Shown here piece after piece: positions 16,354-25,999 of a stretch of 64,000 nt of DNA (the stretch's first letter is position 1; every line of letters begins with the position of its first letter). The notes beneath the pieces are model-generated. The model made no database searches. It had not been told where the DNA came from and saw nothing but the letters and a program-made list of their open reading frames with translations. Location: positions 1 through 64,000 of the forward strand of contig NZ_JAQFVG010000242.1 of NCBI RefSeq assembly GCF_029439455.1. The letters are read 5' to 3'. Position numbers and translations under genes: made by a program. The stretch comes from Caballeronia sp. BR00000012568055 (GTDB lineage: Bacteria; Pseudomonadota; Gammaproteobacteria; Burkholderiales; Burkholderiaceae).

Positions 16354-18362
16354 GCGTTCTTCAACTCCATCGCAGCTTCGGTCGCCGGCGGCGGCCCGAT
16401 CAGCGCCGCGTCTCCTTCCGGCTGATTCAGCCCCGACCAGCGCACGCCATCGTTCGTCTGGCGACGCGCCGCCGCGACGCCCGCATCGATCAGTTCCTTG
16501 AACGATATCGCCGCCGAACTCGTGCGCACCAGCACTTCGCCCTGCAACTCGCTTTCGGCCAGCACGAGACCGACGATCAGTTCCGCGCCCGGCGCACGTT
16601 GATGCAAACGGCGCAGCAGATTACGCAGATACGGCGGCGACTCGGCGGCATCGAATGAGACGACGCAGATGATCGTCACGCCGGTCAGATCCACTTCGCC
16701 GAAGCGGCCGCGCGAAAAGCGCTCGTAATGCGCCAGATCCGCGAACAGGCCGTGTTTGCGGAACAACTGCACGGCGATGGTCGCGGCAAGATCGTCCAGT
16801 TCGCTGCGGCCCGCGATGCACAGGACCGAAGCCGTGTGCCCTTCCGTCGCGGCATCGAAACGGGCGGGTGGCGATTCGGGCAGCAGGCGGCTCGCCTCTT
16901 CCGGCGACTCGAAACTCGCGGGCAAGTCCTCCTTGCGCATGACGGGCACGTCGACATCGTCCGTGTCTTCCAGCCCTTCGATGATGTCCAGCGCCGACTC
17001 ATTGATGCGCTTCATCTGGTCCGCCGTCACCACGCCGCGCAACACGTCGTTGTGCGCGAGGCGCAAGCCTTCGAGCGCGACTTCATCGTAATAGGCGATC
17101 AGCGAGCGTTCCTTCAGCAACGATTCGGCTTGCACCAGCGCTTCGTCGGGATCGTTGGCGAGCAGGCGCTGATAGAAATTCTCGGCGGGTGTCAGCGCAG
17201 GTCGATCGCCGAACAGCACATCGAGAAATTCGAGTCGATCGACGTGTCGCCCGAGAATCACGAGGCAAAGCGTGAGCGGCGTCGATAAGACGAGACCAAT
17301 CGGCCCCCAGATCCAGCTCCAGAAAATCGCCGCGACGATCACCGCGAACGGCGACAACCCCGTGCTATGCCCGTACAACAGCGGCTCGACCACCTGCCCG
17401 GCGATGATATCCGTCGCAGCAAACAGCACGATGGTCCAGATGAACATGCTCCAGCCCGGACCGACCGCCGCTGCGAACACGACCGCCACGAGCGCAGCGA
17501 TCCACGTCCCGACGTAAGGCACGAAACGCAGTAGCGCGGTCATCACGCCAAACAGCAACGCGCCCGGCACGCCGATAATCGCCAGCCCGATCGAAATGAC
17601 GATACCCACGCCCATATTGATGCCGAGCTGCGCCAGAAAATAGCGCGACAGACGGCGCGCGGCCTCGTCCATCGCCGTGGTGGCGCGATGCAGATCGCGC
17701 GAGCCGAACAGGCGGATCAGCCGATCGCGTAAATCTTCGCGTTGCAGCAGGATGAAAACCGCGACCACGAGCACGATGCCCGTCGTTTCCAGCGGACTAA
17801 TGACGGGCGATAAAAACCGCTGCGCCAGTTCCAGCGGCGACGGCGACGGCTCATGCACTTCCACGGGCATCGGCTGATCGATGGGCGACGCGGCCGGATT
17901 GTTCTCGTCCTTGCGCGGTTCCTGCTCGCGCGCGGGCGACAGCCGCTTGAGCGCGGTCGATGCGCGGCCCATGTATTCATCGGCGCGGCCCACGGTCATG
18001 CGCTGCACGGTATCGATTTTTCGTTCGATCGCCACCTGATACTTCGGCAGATCGCCCGCAAGCTGCGCGACCTGAGCGCCGATCAACGCGCCCACGGCGG
18101 TCAGCACGGACAGCGCCACCACCACCGCCACGATCACCGACGGCACTTGGCCGAGCTTGAAGCGCCGCAATAAATCGACGAAAGGCGCGAGCAGAAAGCT
18201 CAGCAAAATAGCGAGGATGATCGGAATCATCACTGCGCGCCCGAAATACAGCGAGCAAATCACGATCACGCCCGTAACGAGCGATGCCAGCGCGCGCGTT
18301 CCCGGCGCTTCGGGCGGCAAAATCTTCGCGGGAGGACGGCGTGGCACGGGGGCTTGCGGCAT
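16350..18362 (-). CDS. AI-2E family transporter with long cytosolic C-terminal domain
   Basis: This 670-aa membrane protein has an N-terminal AI-2E/PerM-type domain (about residues 25-385) with eight hydrophobic segments; PYVGTWIAALVAV and the DIIAGQVVEPLLYG loop are family hallmarks. The usual length is 350-400 aa. The extra roughly 280 residues are soluble and include a Rossmann-like half (VLCIAGRSELDDLAATIAVQLF, TIICVVSF, ELIVGLVLAES). Residues 135-190 between early helices are Pro/Glu-rich. ATG 18362 was chosen; a GTG at 18407 would add 15 residues. Whether it carries AI-2 is unproven; many members move other anions or organic acids. Confidence 0.85.
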   Translation of the reverse strand: MPQAPVPRRPPAKILPPEAPGTRALASLVTGVIVICSLYFGRAVMIPIILAILLSFLLAPFVDLLRRFKLGQVPSVIVAVVVALSVLTAVGALIGAQVAQLAGDLPKYQVAIERKIDTVQRMTVGRADEYMGRASTALKRLSPAREQEPRKDENNPAASPIDQPMPVEVHEPSPSPLELAQRFLSPVISPLETTGIVLVVAVFILLQREDLRDRLIRLFGSRDLHRATTAMDEAARRLSRYFLAQLGINMGVGIVISIGLAIIGVPGALLFGVMTALLRFVPYVGTWIAALVAVVFAAAVGPGWSMFIWTIVLFAATDIIAGQVVEPLLYGHSTGLSPFAVIVAAIFWSWIWGPIGLVLSTPLTLCLVILGRHVDRLEFLDVLFGDRPALTPAENFYQRLLANDPDEALVQAESLLKERSLIAYYDEVALEGLRLAHNDVLRGVVTADQMKRINESALDIIEGLEDTDDVDVPVMRKEDLPASFESPEEASRLLPESPPARFDAATEGHTASVLCIAGRSELDDLAATIAVQLFRKHGLFADLAHYERFSRGRFGEVDLTGVTIICVVSFDAAESPPYLRNLLRRLHQRAPGAELIVGLVLAESELQGEVLVRTSSAAISFKELIDAGVAAARRQTNDGVRWSGLNQPEGDAALIGPPPATEAAMELKNA

Positions 18363-18581
18363 GGAATCGGCTCGCTTGAAACGCTTGAGGGAAAGCGCGG
18401 GAAACACGCGTGTAGGTTCGATGATCCCACGGCGCGCCTGGCTAGCTTTTGTCTTCCAAGCAAATCATGTGCCGTTGTTTTCTCGTCTATCGCGCTGATC
18501 GAAACAATCAGTTGGATGCGCAGGCATGGCGCATGCGAATTTCTTCGTCATCGAACCAACAAGAGATAAGACGAGACCATT

Positions 18582-18761
18582 ATGGGAGTCGATTCACCCT
18601 GTATCAAAGTGTGCGAGTTCGATAAGAAGACCGGCTTGTGCATCGCCTGTCTGCGTACGAAAGACGAATGCAAGCAGTGGAAAAAGCTGAAGGACAAGCA
18701 GCGTCTGCGCATTATCGACGAGCGGCCGAAGCGGAAAGCGCAGCTTAAAAAGCATAAGTAG
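18582..18761 (+). CDS. DUF1289-family small cysteine protein
   Basis: This 59-aa protein begins MGVDSPCIKVCEFD and continues TGLCIACLRTKDEC, the DUF1289 signature of a CxxxC pair and a CxxC pair, followed by a basic tail (RPKRKAQLKKHK). Four to five cysteines suggest a small metal or Fe-S site. It is a stand-alone gene between the AI-2E gene and a small secreted protein. The sequence match to the family is clear despite the short length; function of the family is unknown to me. Confidence 0.85.
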   Translation: MGVDSPCIKVCEFDKKTGLCIACLRTKDECKQWKKLKDKQRLRIIDERPKRKAQLKKHK

Positions 18762-18858
18762 CGAGACAAATGCTGGACTGGTCGGCGGTAGGGATATGGC
18801 TCGCTCCGTGTCGCGCAGGTCTAGACTGAATTGGTAAGTCGGCCTGAAATGGGAGGTT

Positions 18859-19164
18859 GTGGTGAACAAATCAGCGTTGATCTTTGCTTCATGCGTAGTG
18901 GTGTCTCCGGCGGCTTTCGCGCAGTTGCACCCCAGCCCGGAAACCGATATGTACGCGCCGCAAAACAACACGCAGCTTCAGCCGAACGCGCCGCTCGGCA
19001 GTCAGTACCCGACGCACGGCAACGCGCAGGCGGGCGAACTCAATCTGAATCCGAGCGATCCGCGCGCGCAACTCGTCAACGGTTTGCCGAACAACGCGAA
19101 CAGTGGCGGCTACGGCTCGCCGCTAGCGGGCAATAAGTCGAACGTGCCGCAGCCGCAGAATTAG
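18859..19164 (+). CDS. Small secreted Asn/Pro-rich protein
   Basis: This roughly 101-aa protein starts at GTG 18859 or GTG 18862 behind a GGGAGG site. A clear signal peptide (ALIFASCVVVSPAAFA, then QLHP) is followed by a low-complexity mature chain rich in Asn, Pro, Gln and Gly with no predicted fold. Such small periplasmic proteins are common in Burkholderia-type genomes and are unassigned. A hairpin GTTCTC-gcaac-GAGAAC lies just after the stop (19170-19186) but without a T-run. Confidence 0.7.
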   Translation: MVNKSALIFASCVVVSPAAFAQLHPSPETDMYAPQNNTQLQPNAPLGSQYPTHGNAQAGELNLNPSDPRAQLVNGLPNNANSGGYGSPLAGNKSNVPQPQN

Positions 19165-19287
19165 CCACCGTTCTCGCAACGAGAACAGTGATTTGAATTT
19201 CGCAGCTATTCTGCTTCGCAACGCATGATCCCATACTGATCGACAGAAGCCGGGACGTCTCCCGGCTCACGTCAACGGGATCACGCC

Positions 19288-19908
19288 ATGAAGCTTTATC
19301 ACCATCCGCTGTCCGGTCATGCGCATCGCGCGCGGCTGTTCCTGAATCTGCTCGGCGTCGAGCATGAAGCGATCGAAGTCGATCTGGCCGCCGCTGCGCA
19401 CAAGTCGCCGGAATTTCTGAAGATGAATTGCTTCGGGCAGATTCCCGTGCTCGTCGATGGCGATCACGTCATTTCCGATTCCAACGCGATTCTCGTCTAT
19501 CTTTCCAAAAAGACCGGTTCGACCGACTGGCTGCCCGAAGGCGCGCTCGAAGCCGCTGCCGTGCAGCGCTGGCTTTCGGTCGCGGCAGGACAAATCGCTT
19601 TTGGTCCGGCGGCCGCGCGTCTGGTCACCGTGTTCGGCAACAAGTTCGATGCAAACGAAGTGATCGCCCGCGCGCACGCCGTGCTCGGCGTCATCGATGC
19701 GGAATTGCAGCATCGCGAGTGGATCGCGGATATCGGCGCGAAGCATCCGACCATCGCGGATATCGCTTTGTACAGCTACATTTCGAGCGCGCCGGAAGGC
19801 AATGTCGATATGTCCGGTTATCGTCATGTGAATGCGTGGCTGCGTCGCGTGGAAGCGTTGCCGCGTTTCGTCGCGTTCACGAAGACCAAAATAGGCCTCG
19901 CCGCCTGA
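19288..19908 (+). CDS. Glutathione S-transferase family protein
   Basis: This 206-aa two-domain protein has a thioredoxin-like N-terminal domain (residues 1-80) with SGHAHRARL at the glutathione-activating end, the cis-Pro motif GQIPVL and the glutathione-gamma-Glu motif DSNAILVYL. The all-helical C-terminal domain has [10 protein letters not shown], the conserved N-capping/hydrophobic staple region. An 8-bp hairpin (AGCCGGGA-cgtc-TCCCGGCT, 19248-19267) sits 20 bp before the start. It lies 12 bp before the PNPOx-FNR-ferredoxin gene and probably shares its transcript, suggesting detoxification of electrophiles or redox chemistry on the same compound class. Confidence 0.88.
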   Translation: MKLYHHPLSGHAHRARLFLNLLGVEHEAIEVDLAAAAHKSPEFLKMNCFGQIPVLVDGDHVISDSNAILVYLSKKTGSTDWLPEGALEAAAVQRWLSVAAGQIAFGPAAARLVTVFGNKFDANEVIARAHAVLGVIDAELQHREWIADIGAKHPTIADIALYSYISSAPEGNVDMSGYRHVNAWLRRVEALPRFVAFTKTKIGLAA

Positions 19909-19920
19909 AGGACGTCGAGC

Positions 19921-21990
19921 ATGTCCAGCGTGTCTGAAATCGTGCGTTCGCCGTGGCATCGCGGCGAGATCGCCATGCAGAAGACGGCGGGCGCAGCCGA
20001 GCGCATGAGCGAAATGGGCAAGCGCGTGGTGCGCGATCATATGCCGGATCAGCATCGGCAATTTTTCGCGCAACTGCCGTTCATGGTCGCGGGTTCCGTC
20101 GATAAAAACGGCGATCCGTGGGCCACGCTGCTCGCGGGCCCTCCCGGCTTTATGCACACGCCCGACGCGACCACGCTGGACATTCGGCACGCCCACGATC
20201 CGCTCGATCCCGCCGACGCCGGTCTGCACGACGGCGCATCGGTCGGACTGCTGGGGATCGAGCTGCATACGCGGCGGCGCAATCGCATGAACGGCGTGAT
20301 TCATCGTGACGATGCGCGCGGCTTGAGCGTGGCTGTCGAGCAGAGTTACGGCAATTGCCCGCAATACATTCAGTTGCGCGATTTCGAATTCGTGCGCGAA
20401 CCTTCGGAGGCTTCTTTAGCGACGCCTTTGACGATGGACACGCTTTCGCCGCGCGCGAAAGAAATGATTCAACGCGCGGACACGTTCTTCGTTGCGACGT
20501 ATTTCGATCGTGAAGACGGGCATCGGCAAGTGGATGTATCGCATCGCGGCGGGCGTTCCGGATTTGTTCGGATAGCTGATGATGGCACGTTCACCATTCC
20601 CGATTTCGCGGGCAATTTGTTCTTTAATACGCTCGGCAATATTCTCGTCAACGGGCGCGCGGGCTTGCTGTTTCCCGACTTCGAAACGGGCGATATGCTT
20701 CAGCTTACGGGCGTTGCCGAAGTACTGACCGATTCACCGGAAACCCCTGCATTTCAAGGTGCGGAACGTTTGTGGCGCTTCAAGGCGCGGCGTATCGTGT
20801 TGAGAGAAAACACGCTGCCTTTGCGATGGACTTTCCGGCGCGAAGGCTGGTCGCCCAATTCGCTGATGACGGGCGATTGGCAACAGGTCGCGGAGCGTCT
20901 GAAAGCGGCCGCGCTGGCGAACGCGTGGCGCGAATTCCGCGTGAGCAAGATCGTCGATGAAAGCGATGTGATCCGCTCTTTCCATCTCGAACCGATGGAC
21001 GACGCGGGCATCGTGCCGCACGCGGCAGGCCAGCATTTGCCGATACGCGTCACGCTGCCGGGCTCAGAAAAGCCGCTGGTGCGCACGTACACGATATCCG
21101 TCGCGCCTTCGGATGGCGCGTATCGCATCAGCGTGAAGCGTGAGGGACGCGTGTCGTCGTATCTGCACGATAGCGTGCATGTCGGCGATGTGATCGAAGC
21201 ACGCGCCCCCGCAGGCGACTTTACGATCGATGCGTTGGAACGCCGTCCTGCGGTGCTGCTCGCCGCAGGCGTCGGCATCACGCCTATGTTGGCGATGCTG
21301 CGGCATATCGTGTTCGAAGGCTTGCGCAAGCGGCGCGTGCGGCAGACGTGGTTGATCGTATCGGCCCGGACGCTTTCGAATCGCGCGTTCACGCAGGAGA
21401 TCGATGAAATCGTCGCGCGTGCGGGCGGCGCCGTGCATGTGATTCGCGTGCTCAGCGATCCATACGGCGCGGTATTCAAGCAGGATTACGAAGTATCTGG
21501 TCGCATCGATATGGATTTGTTGACGAGCTTTCTGCCGTTCAACGATTACGACTTTTATCTGTGCGGTCCGGGCGCGTTCATGCAGTCGATTTACGATGGC
21601 TTGCGCGCGTTGAATATCGCAGATGCGCGGGTGCATGCGGAAGCGTTTGGGCCTGCTTCTTTGGTGCGTACACTTGATCGCGGCGTGGAAGCGAAGCCTT
21701 TGGTTCCTGCTGCGACTGAGGCTGTGGTGAGCTTTGTTAAGTCGAAGAAAGATGTGCAGTGGAAGCCAAAAAACGGCACCTTGCTCGAGCTTGCCGAAGC
21801 GAATGGTATCGATGCGGAATTCAATTGCCGGGGCGGGACGTGTGGAACGTGTCGAACGCGGATCGTGCAGGGGAAAGTGTCGTATGCGAGTGAGCCGGCG
21901 TTTCGTGTGGGCGAGGATGAGGCGTTGATTTGTTGTGCGGTGCCGGCAGCATCGGAGGATGGATCGCAGGCATTGAAGCTGGCGCTTTGA
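19921..21990 (+). CDS. PNPOx - FAD/NAD reductase - [2Fe-2S] ferredoxin fusion protein
   Basis: This 689-aa protein has three parts. Residues 1-300 form a flavin-reductase-like split barrel of the pyridoxamine-phosphate oxidase family (FFVATYFDREDGHRQVDVSHRGG). Residues about 335-570 form a ferredoxin-NADP reductase module with RTYTIS for FAD and LLAAGVGITPMLAML for NAD(P). The C-terminus is a plant-type ferredoxin with cysteines 636, 641, 644 and 671/672 (CRGGTCGTC, then ICC). The whole could move electrons from NAD(P)H through FAD and the cluster to the N-terminal domain or to a partner. It follows a GST gene by 12 bp and precedes a LysR gene. Substrate is unknown. Confidence 0.85.
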   Translation: MSSVSEIVRSPWHRGEIAMQKTAGAAERMSEMGKRVVRDHMPDQHRQFFAQLPFMVAGSVDKNGDPWATLLAGPPGFMHTPDATTLDIRHAHDPLDPADAGLHDGASVGLLGIELHTRRRNRMNGVIHRDDARGLSVAVEQSYGNCPQYIQLRDFEFVREPSEASLATPLTMDTLSPRAKEMIQRADTFFVATYFDREDGHRQVDVSHRGGRSGFVRIADDGTFTIPDFAGNLFFNTLGNILVNGRAGLLFPDFETGDMLQLTGVAEVLTDSPETPAFQGAERLWRFKARRIVLRENTLPLRWTFRREGWSPNSLMTGDWQQVAERLKAAALANAWREFRVSKIVDESDVIRSFHLEPMDDAGIVPHAAGQHLPIRVTLPGSEKPLVRTYTISVAPSDGAYRISVKREGRVSSYLHDSVHVGDVIEARAPAGDFTIDALERRPAVLLAAGVGITPMLAMLRHIVFEGLRKRRVRQTWLIVSARTLSNRAFTQEIDEIVARAGGAVHVIRVLSDPYGAVFKQDYEVSGRIDMDLLTSFLPFNDYDFYLCGPGAFMQSIYDGLRALNIADARVHAEAFGPASLVRTLDRGVEAKPLVPAATEAVVSFVKSKKDVQWKPKNGTLLELAEANGIDAEFNCRGGTCGTCRTRIVQGKVSYASEPAFRVGEDEALICCAVPAASEDGSQALKLAL

Positions 21991-22047
21991 TCGATGCATG
22001 CGAGAATGCACGGCATCGCATCCACCGTGCAACTCGCGCATCTCCAC

Positions 22048-22947
22048 ATGGACCGCTTCCAGGCAATGACGACCTTCGTCACCGTGGTCGAAACGGGCGG
22101 CTTCGCATCCGCCGCGCGCAAGCTCGATGTCTCGCCGTCCGTGGTCAGCCGCGTCGTGACCGAGTTGGAAGAATGGCTCGGCGTGCGGCTGCTCACGCGC
22201 ACTACGCGCGTCGTGCGTCTTACCGAAGCAGGCAGCGGCTATTTCGAGGACTGCCGGCGCATTCTCGGTGAAATCGATCATGCGGAAAACGCCGCCACCG
22301 GCATGCACGCATCGCCGCGCGGCGTGCTGTCGATCACCGCGCCGACCATGTTCGGGCGCTTGCATGTCACGCCGATCGTGCTCGATTATCTGCGCCGTTA
22401 TCCCGATGCCGATGCCAACTGCTGGTTCGTCGATCGCGTGGTGAATCTGGTCGAAGAAGGTATCGATATAGCCGTGCGGATCGCGCCGCTGCCGGATTCG
22501 TCATTGCAGGCGATCTCCGTCGGTCACGTCCGGCGCGTGCTCTGCGCGTCGCCCGCGTATCTGGCGGCGCACGGCACGCCCGCGCATCCTGATGATCTCG
22601 CGGAACATACGATCATCACCTCCACCGGCTCTTCCGCGCCGACCGAATGGCGCATGCGCGAAGGCGAACGCGATATCGTCGTGCGTACGCAGCCGCGTTT
22701 GACCACCACCACGAACGATTCGGCTATCGCCGCCGCGCTGAGCGATTTCGGCATCGCGCGGCTGCTGTCGTATCAGATCGCGGAATATGTGCGCGATGGA
22801 CGGCTCGTGATCGTGCTGGAAGAGTTCACCGCGACGCCCGTGCCCGTTCATCTCGTGCATCGCGAAGGGCGTCATGTCACGCAAAAAGTACGCGCGTTTC
22901 TCGATATGGCAGTCGCCACCTTACGCGCCGATCCATCTTTGAACTGA
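22048..22947 (+). CDS. LysR-family transcriptional regulator
   Basis: This 299-aa regulator begins MDRFQAMTTFVTVVETGGF; the helix-turn-helix is FASAARKLDVSPSVVSRVVTELE (residues 18-40), followed by the linker helix and a periplasmic-binding-type effector domain (about 90-295). In-frame ATGs upstream (21994, 22006) would add unlike residues. It lies in the same direction directly after the PNPOx-FNR-ferredoxin gene and is likely transcribed with it, so the GST and redox genes are candidate targets. The effector is not predictable. Confidence 0.88.
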   Translation: MDRFQAMTTFVTVVETGGFASAARKLDVSPSVVSRVVTELEEWLGVRLLTRTTRVVRLTEAGSGYFEDCRRILGEIDHAENAATGMHASPRGVLSITAPTMFGRLHVTPIVLDYLRRYPDADANCWFVDRVVNLVEEGIDIAVRIAPLPDSSLQAISVGHVRRVLCASPAYLAAHGTPAHPDDLAEHTIITSTGSSAPTEWRMREGERDIVVRTQPRLTTTTNDSAIAAALSDFGIARLLSYQIAEYVRDGRLVIVLEEFTATPVPVHLVHREGRHVTQKVRAFLDMAVATLRADPSLN

Positions 22948-23073
22948 CGTTGCGCACATCGCGCTAAACAGATTCGCTTTGCGCAATTGTGACGAAAGCG
23001 CGAATGAATCGAACGGGCGTTAGCGCATCACCCGTGCAAAATGGCCGCAAACCATGCAACATAGCTGTCTCGA

Positions 23074-23089
23074 CCGATCGAACGATCGG
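23074..23089. promoter_or_regulatory. Palindrome upstream of zwf
   Basis: CCGATCG-AA-CGATCGG is a perfect inverted repeat with 7-bp arms, 41 bp before the zwf start. It does not look like the HexR consensus known for zwf in other proteobacteria. It may be a repressor operator or a site overlapping the promoter; the binding protein is unknown. Confidence 0.4.
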
Positions 23090-23130
23090 CGCGTTTCAGC
23101 CTCTGTCGAACCTTCAACGGCTCACGCACC

Positions 23131-24606
23131 ATGACCAACCCTACTTCTGCAAACCACGAGCGCGCGCTCGACATGATCATTTTCGGCGGCGGCGGTGACC
23201 TCGCCGCACGCAAGCTGCTGCCCGCGCTTTACATGGCGCACACGCACTGCAACCTTCCCGCCGATACGCGCATTCTCGCCATCGGCCGCAAAGACTGGTC
23301 GCGCGAAGATTATCTGAAGAACTTCATGGAAGAGCAGTCGCGCGCGTTTATCGATAAATCCGCGTTCGATGCCCAGTCGTGGGACAAATTCCTCGCGCTG
23401 TTCGATTACGTGCGGATCGACGTGGAAAATCCGTCGGACTTTCAGCGTCTCGCACAAGCCGTGCGCCCGGATTCGCAGCGCGTGTTTTACCTGTCCACAT
23501 CGCCGGAACTGTTCACGACCATCTGCGATAACCTCGACTCCGCCGGCATTCTCGATTCGACTTCGCGCGTGGTGCTGGAGAAACCGCTCGGCCATGATCT
23601 CGCCTCCGCCGTCGCCATCAACGATGCAGTGGGCAAGCACTTCAAGGAAGAGCAGATTTATCGCATCGACCATTATCTGGGCAAGGAAACGGTCCAGAAC
23701 CTGATGGTGCTGCGCTTCGGCAATGCCATTTTCGGGCCGCTGTGGCAGGCGCCGTATATCAAGAGCGTGCAGATCACGGTGTCGGAAACCGTGGGCGTGG
23801 GCAGCCGCGCGGGTTTCTACGATCACACCGGCGCGCTGCGCGATATGGTGCAGAACCATTTGCTGCAACTGCTGTGTATCGTCGCGATGGAACCGCCCGT
23901 TTCGCTCGATCCGGACGCCGTGCGCGATGAAAAGCTCAAGGTGCTCAAGTCGCTGCGCCCCATGACCGTCGCCGATGTCGCGCGCGATACGGTGCGCGGC
24001 CAGTACACGGCGGGCGCGGTGGGCGGCGAAGGCGTGAAGGGTTATCTGGAAGAAGCGAACGTGCCGGCGGACAGCCGCGCGGAAACCTTCGTGGCGATCC
24101 GCGCGCATATCAACAACTGGCGCTGGGCCAATGTGCCGTTCTTCCTGCGCACGGGCAAGCGCATGCAGAATCGCCGCTCGGAAATCGTGATCGACTTTGC
24201 CGATCTGCCGTTTTCCATCATTCCGGATGGGCCGCGTCATTACGGCAATCGCCTGACCATCACCTTGCAGCCGGAAGAATCCATCCAGTTGCAGATGATG
24301 GCGAAGGAACCCGGCAGCGGCATGCATATGCAGCCGGTCACGCTGAATCTGGACTTGCAGCAGGCCATGCAGCAGCGTCGCGCGGAAGCGTACGAGCGTC
24401 TTTTGATCGATGTGATTCGCGGCAGGCTCACGCACTTCATGCGTCGCGACGAGTTGGAAGCGGCGTGGACGTGGGTCGAGCCTATTTTGAACGGCTGGAA
24501 GGAACTGGGCGATCGGCCGCGCGGTTACACGGCGGGCACATTCGGGCCGGCGGCTTCGTCGGCGTTGATGGCAAGGGAGAATTTGGCCTGGGCGGAAGAG
24601 GCTTAA
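23131..24606 (+). CDS. zwf: Glucose-6-phosphate 1-dehydrogenase
   Basis: This 491-aa enzyme oxidises glucose-6-phosphate to 6-phosphogluconolactone and makes NADPH, feeding the Entner-Doudoroff and pentose phosphate pathways. The NADP fingerprint is IFGGGGDLAARKLLPAL (residues 17-33). The substrate motif YRIDHYLGKETVQNL carries the catalytic His-Asp set, and EKPLGHD is the conserved coenzyme loop. Length is normal. It stands alone here without pgl, glk or edd beside it, which makes it likely an additional or separately regulated zwf copy; that last point is inference. It ends 31 bp before a convergent FUSC gene. Confidence 0.95.
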   Translation: MTNPTSANHERALDMIIFGGGGDLAARKLLPALYMAHTHCNLPADTRILAIGRKDWSREDYLKNFMEEQSRAFIDKSAFDAQSWDKFLALFDYVRIDVENPSDFQRLAQAVRPDSQRVFYLSTSPELFTTICDNLDSAGILDSTSRVVLEKPLGHDLASAVAINDAVGKHFKEEQIYRIDHYLGKETVQNLMVLRFGNAIFGPLWQAPYIKSVQITVSETVGVGSRAGFYDHTGALRDMVQNHLLQLLCIVAMEPPVSLDPDAVRDEKLKVLKSLRPMTVADVARDTVRGQYTAGAVGGEGVKGYLEEANVPADSRAETFVAIRAHINNWRWANVPFFLRTGKRMQNRRSEIVIDFADLPFSIIPDGPRHYGNRLTITLQPEESIQLQMMAKEPGSGMHMQPVTLNLDLQQAMQQRRAEAYERLLIDVIRGRLTHFMRRDELEAAWTWVEPILNGWKELGDRPRGYTAGTFGPAASSALMARENLAWAEEA

Positions 24607-24637
24607 ATCCCGCTCTCTTTCTATGCGATGCGGTGAA

Positions 24638-25921
24638 TCACCGCATCGCCCTTCTCCGCGCCATCCAGTGACCGGCGCTCATCACGCTCGCCAGCACCAG
24701 AATCCCGCCCAGGATCCCCAGCACGCGCATCAGCGCGGGCATCGGATCGGACGACCAGTGGTGGTCCTGCACGAACACCATCAGAAACGCGATGGTGAAT
24801 TGCCTTCCCACGTAACTCGCGCCCTGCGTGCCCGTCTGCACGTGACAGCCGATCCACACGCCCGCGCACAGCACCAGCATGCAGGCGAGCGCATCGTCGC
24901 CGAGCAAGGGCAGCAGCGCGAGGCTGATCGCGCCCGCTAATAAGCAGCCGACGAATCGCTGGACCATACGCGTGACGATCGGCTTGCGCGTCGGCTTGCC
25001 GAGTGACGACGCGGGCAGAATCAGCACCGCGATGGCCGTGACCATCGCCTGGGCGAAACCGGGCAGGTCGAACGTGTAGGCGAACGCGGCGAGGATCATC
25101 ACCGACCACGCGCTTTGCCAGGCTAAGCGGCGGCGCATCGCCAGCGCGGCGTGTTCGGCGCGCGCCGCGTGCGTGGCTTCGAGCGCTTGCACGGATTGCG
25201 CGGCATCGGATGGGATGATGGTGATTTTCTGCGCGGCGGCGTTGCGGCCATCTACGCGATCCGCCGTCGCCGAGGCCAGCGCCTGCGACACGGGCACTAC
25301 GCCTTTCTTTTTCCGATACTGCTGCACGCCCGCGTGAAACAGCGCCGACACGGCCACCGTCGCGAAGGTGCCGACGATCACCTCGGCCACGCGCAACAGC
25401 GCGAACGACGCCGTCGCCGTCGCGGAGCCGAGCAGATGCGCCTCGAACGTGACCATCAGCGAGGTCACGGCACCCAGCACCCACGCGTAGCCCGCATCCG
25501 ACACCAGCGCGCGATACACCGACACGCCTGCGATCAGCCCGAGCAGCGGCACGAACAGCCACGGCACATCGCCGATCAGCGGTCCCGCGAGCGCCCCGAG
25601 CAACGCGCCCGCCACCGTCCCCAGCACACGATGCACGCCGCGTTGCGCGCACGCGGCGAATTTGCTCTGCATCACCGCGAAACCGCTGATGGCGGCCCAC
25701 CAGATGTTGGTCAGATGGAAAGCGTAGGCGAGCGAGACGGCCAGCGCGACGGAGAGCATCGCTTGCGTGGCGAAGCGGGCGCGCGTCGCGCTCGGTTTGA
25801 TGGCGATGAGTTCGCGGCCGATCGCGAGGAACGTGTCGCGCACGATCTGTGTGAGCGTGCCGAAAGCCGCCGCCGGCGCGCGCGACGGGGTAAGCGTGGA
25901 ACGGGATTGGTCGGTGTGCAT
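24638..25921 (-). CDS. FUSC-family inner-membrane protein
   Basis: This 427-aa protein has the FUSC/aromatic-acid exporter plan: a first block of hydrophobic helices (about residues 40-180), a central cytosolic stretch (about 195-270) and a second block of helices (about 275-420). The motif RVLGTVAGALLGALAG and its counterpart RFVGCLLAGAISLALL are the paired FUSC repeats. Relatives export fusaric acid, p-hydroxybenzoate or similar acids, usually with an HlyD-type partner; none is present here. ATG 25921 is preferred over an upstream ATG at 25990, which would add an Arg/Thr-rich leader. Confidence 0.85.
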   Translation of the reverse strand: MHTDQSRSTLTPSRAPAAAFGTLTQIVRDTFLAIGRELIAIKPSATRARFATQAMLSVALAVSLAYAFHLTNIWWAAISGFAVMQSKFAACAQRGVHRVLGTVAGALLGALAGPLIGDVPWLFVPLLGLIAGVSVYRALVSDAGYAWVLGAVTSLMVTFEAHLLGSATATASFALLRVAEVIVGTFATVAVSALFHAGVQQYRKKKGVVPVSQALASATADRVDGRNAAAQKITIIPSDAAQSVQALEATHAARAEHAALAMRRRLAWQSAWSVMILAAFAYTFDLPGFAQAMVTAIAVLILPASSLGKPTRKPIVTRMVQRFVGCLLAGAISLALLPLLGDDALACMLVLCAGVWIGCHVQTGTQGASYVGRQFTIAFLMVFVQDHHWSSDPMPALMRVLGILGGILVLASVMSAGHWMARRRAMR

Positions 25922-25999
25922 CGTTCGGGTTCTTGTGCGCGTAGGGTTGAGACTAGACGCGTATGACCCGCAACGACAAGCAGAAGCCAAAAAACATCG

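Noticed and set aside
24621-25700. 359-codon minus-strand frame overlapping FUSC
   Set aside because: Same strand but shifted frame; Arg/Gly/Ala-rich with no hydrophobic segments, whereas the FUSC frame has the expected helices.
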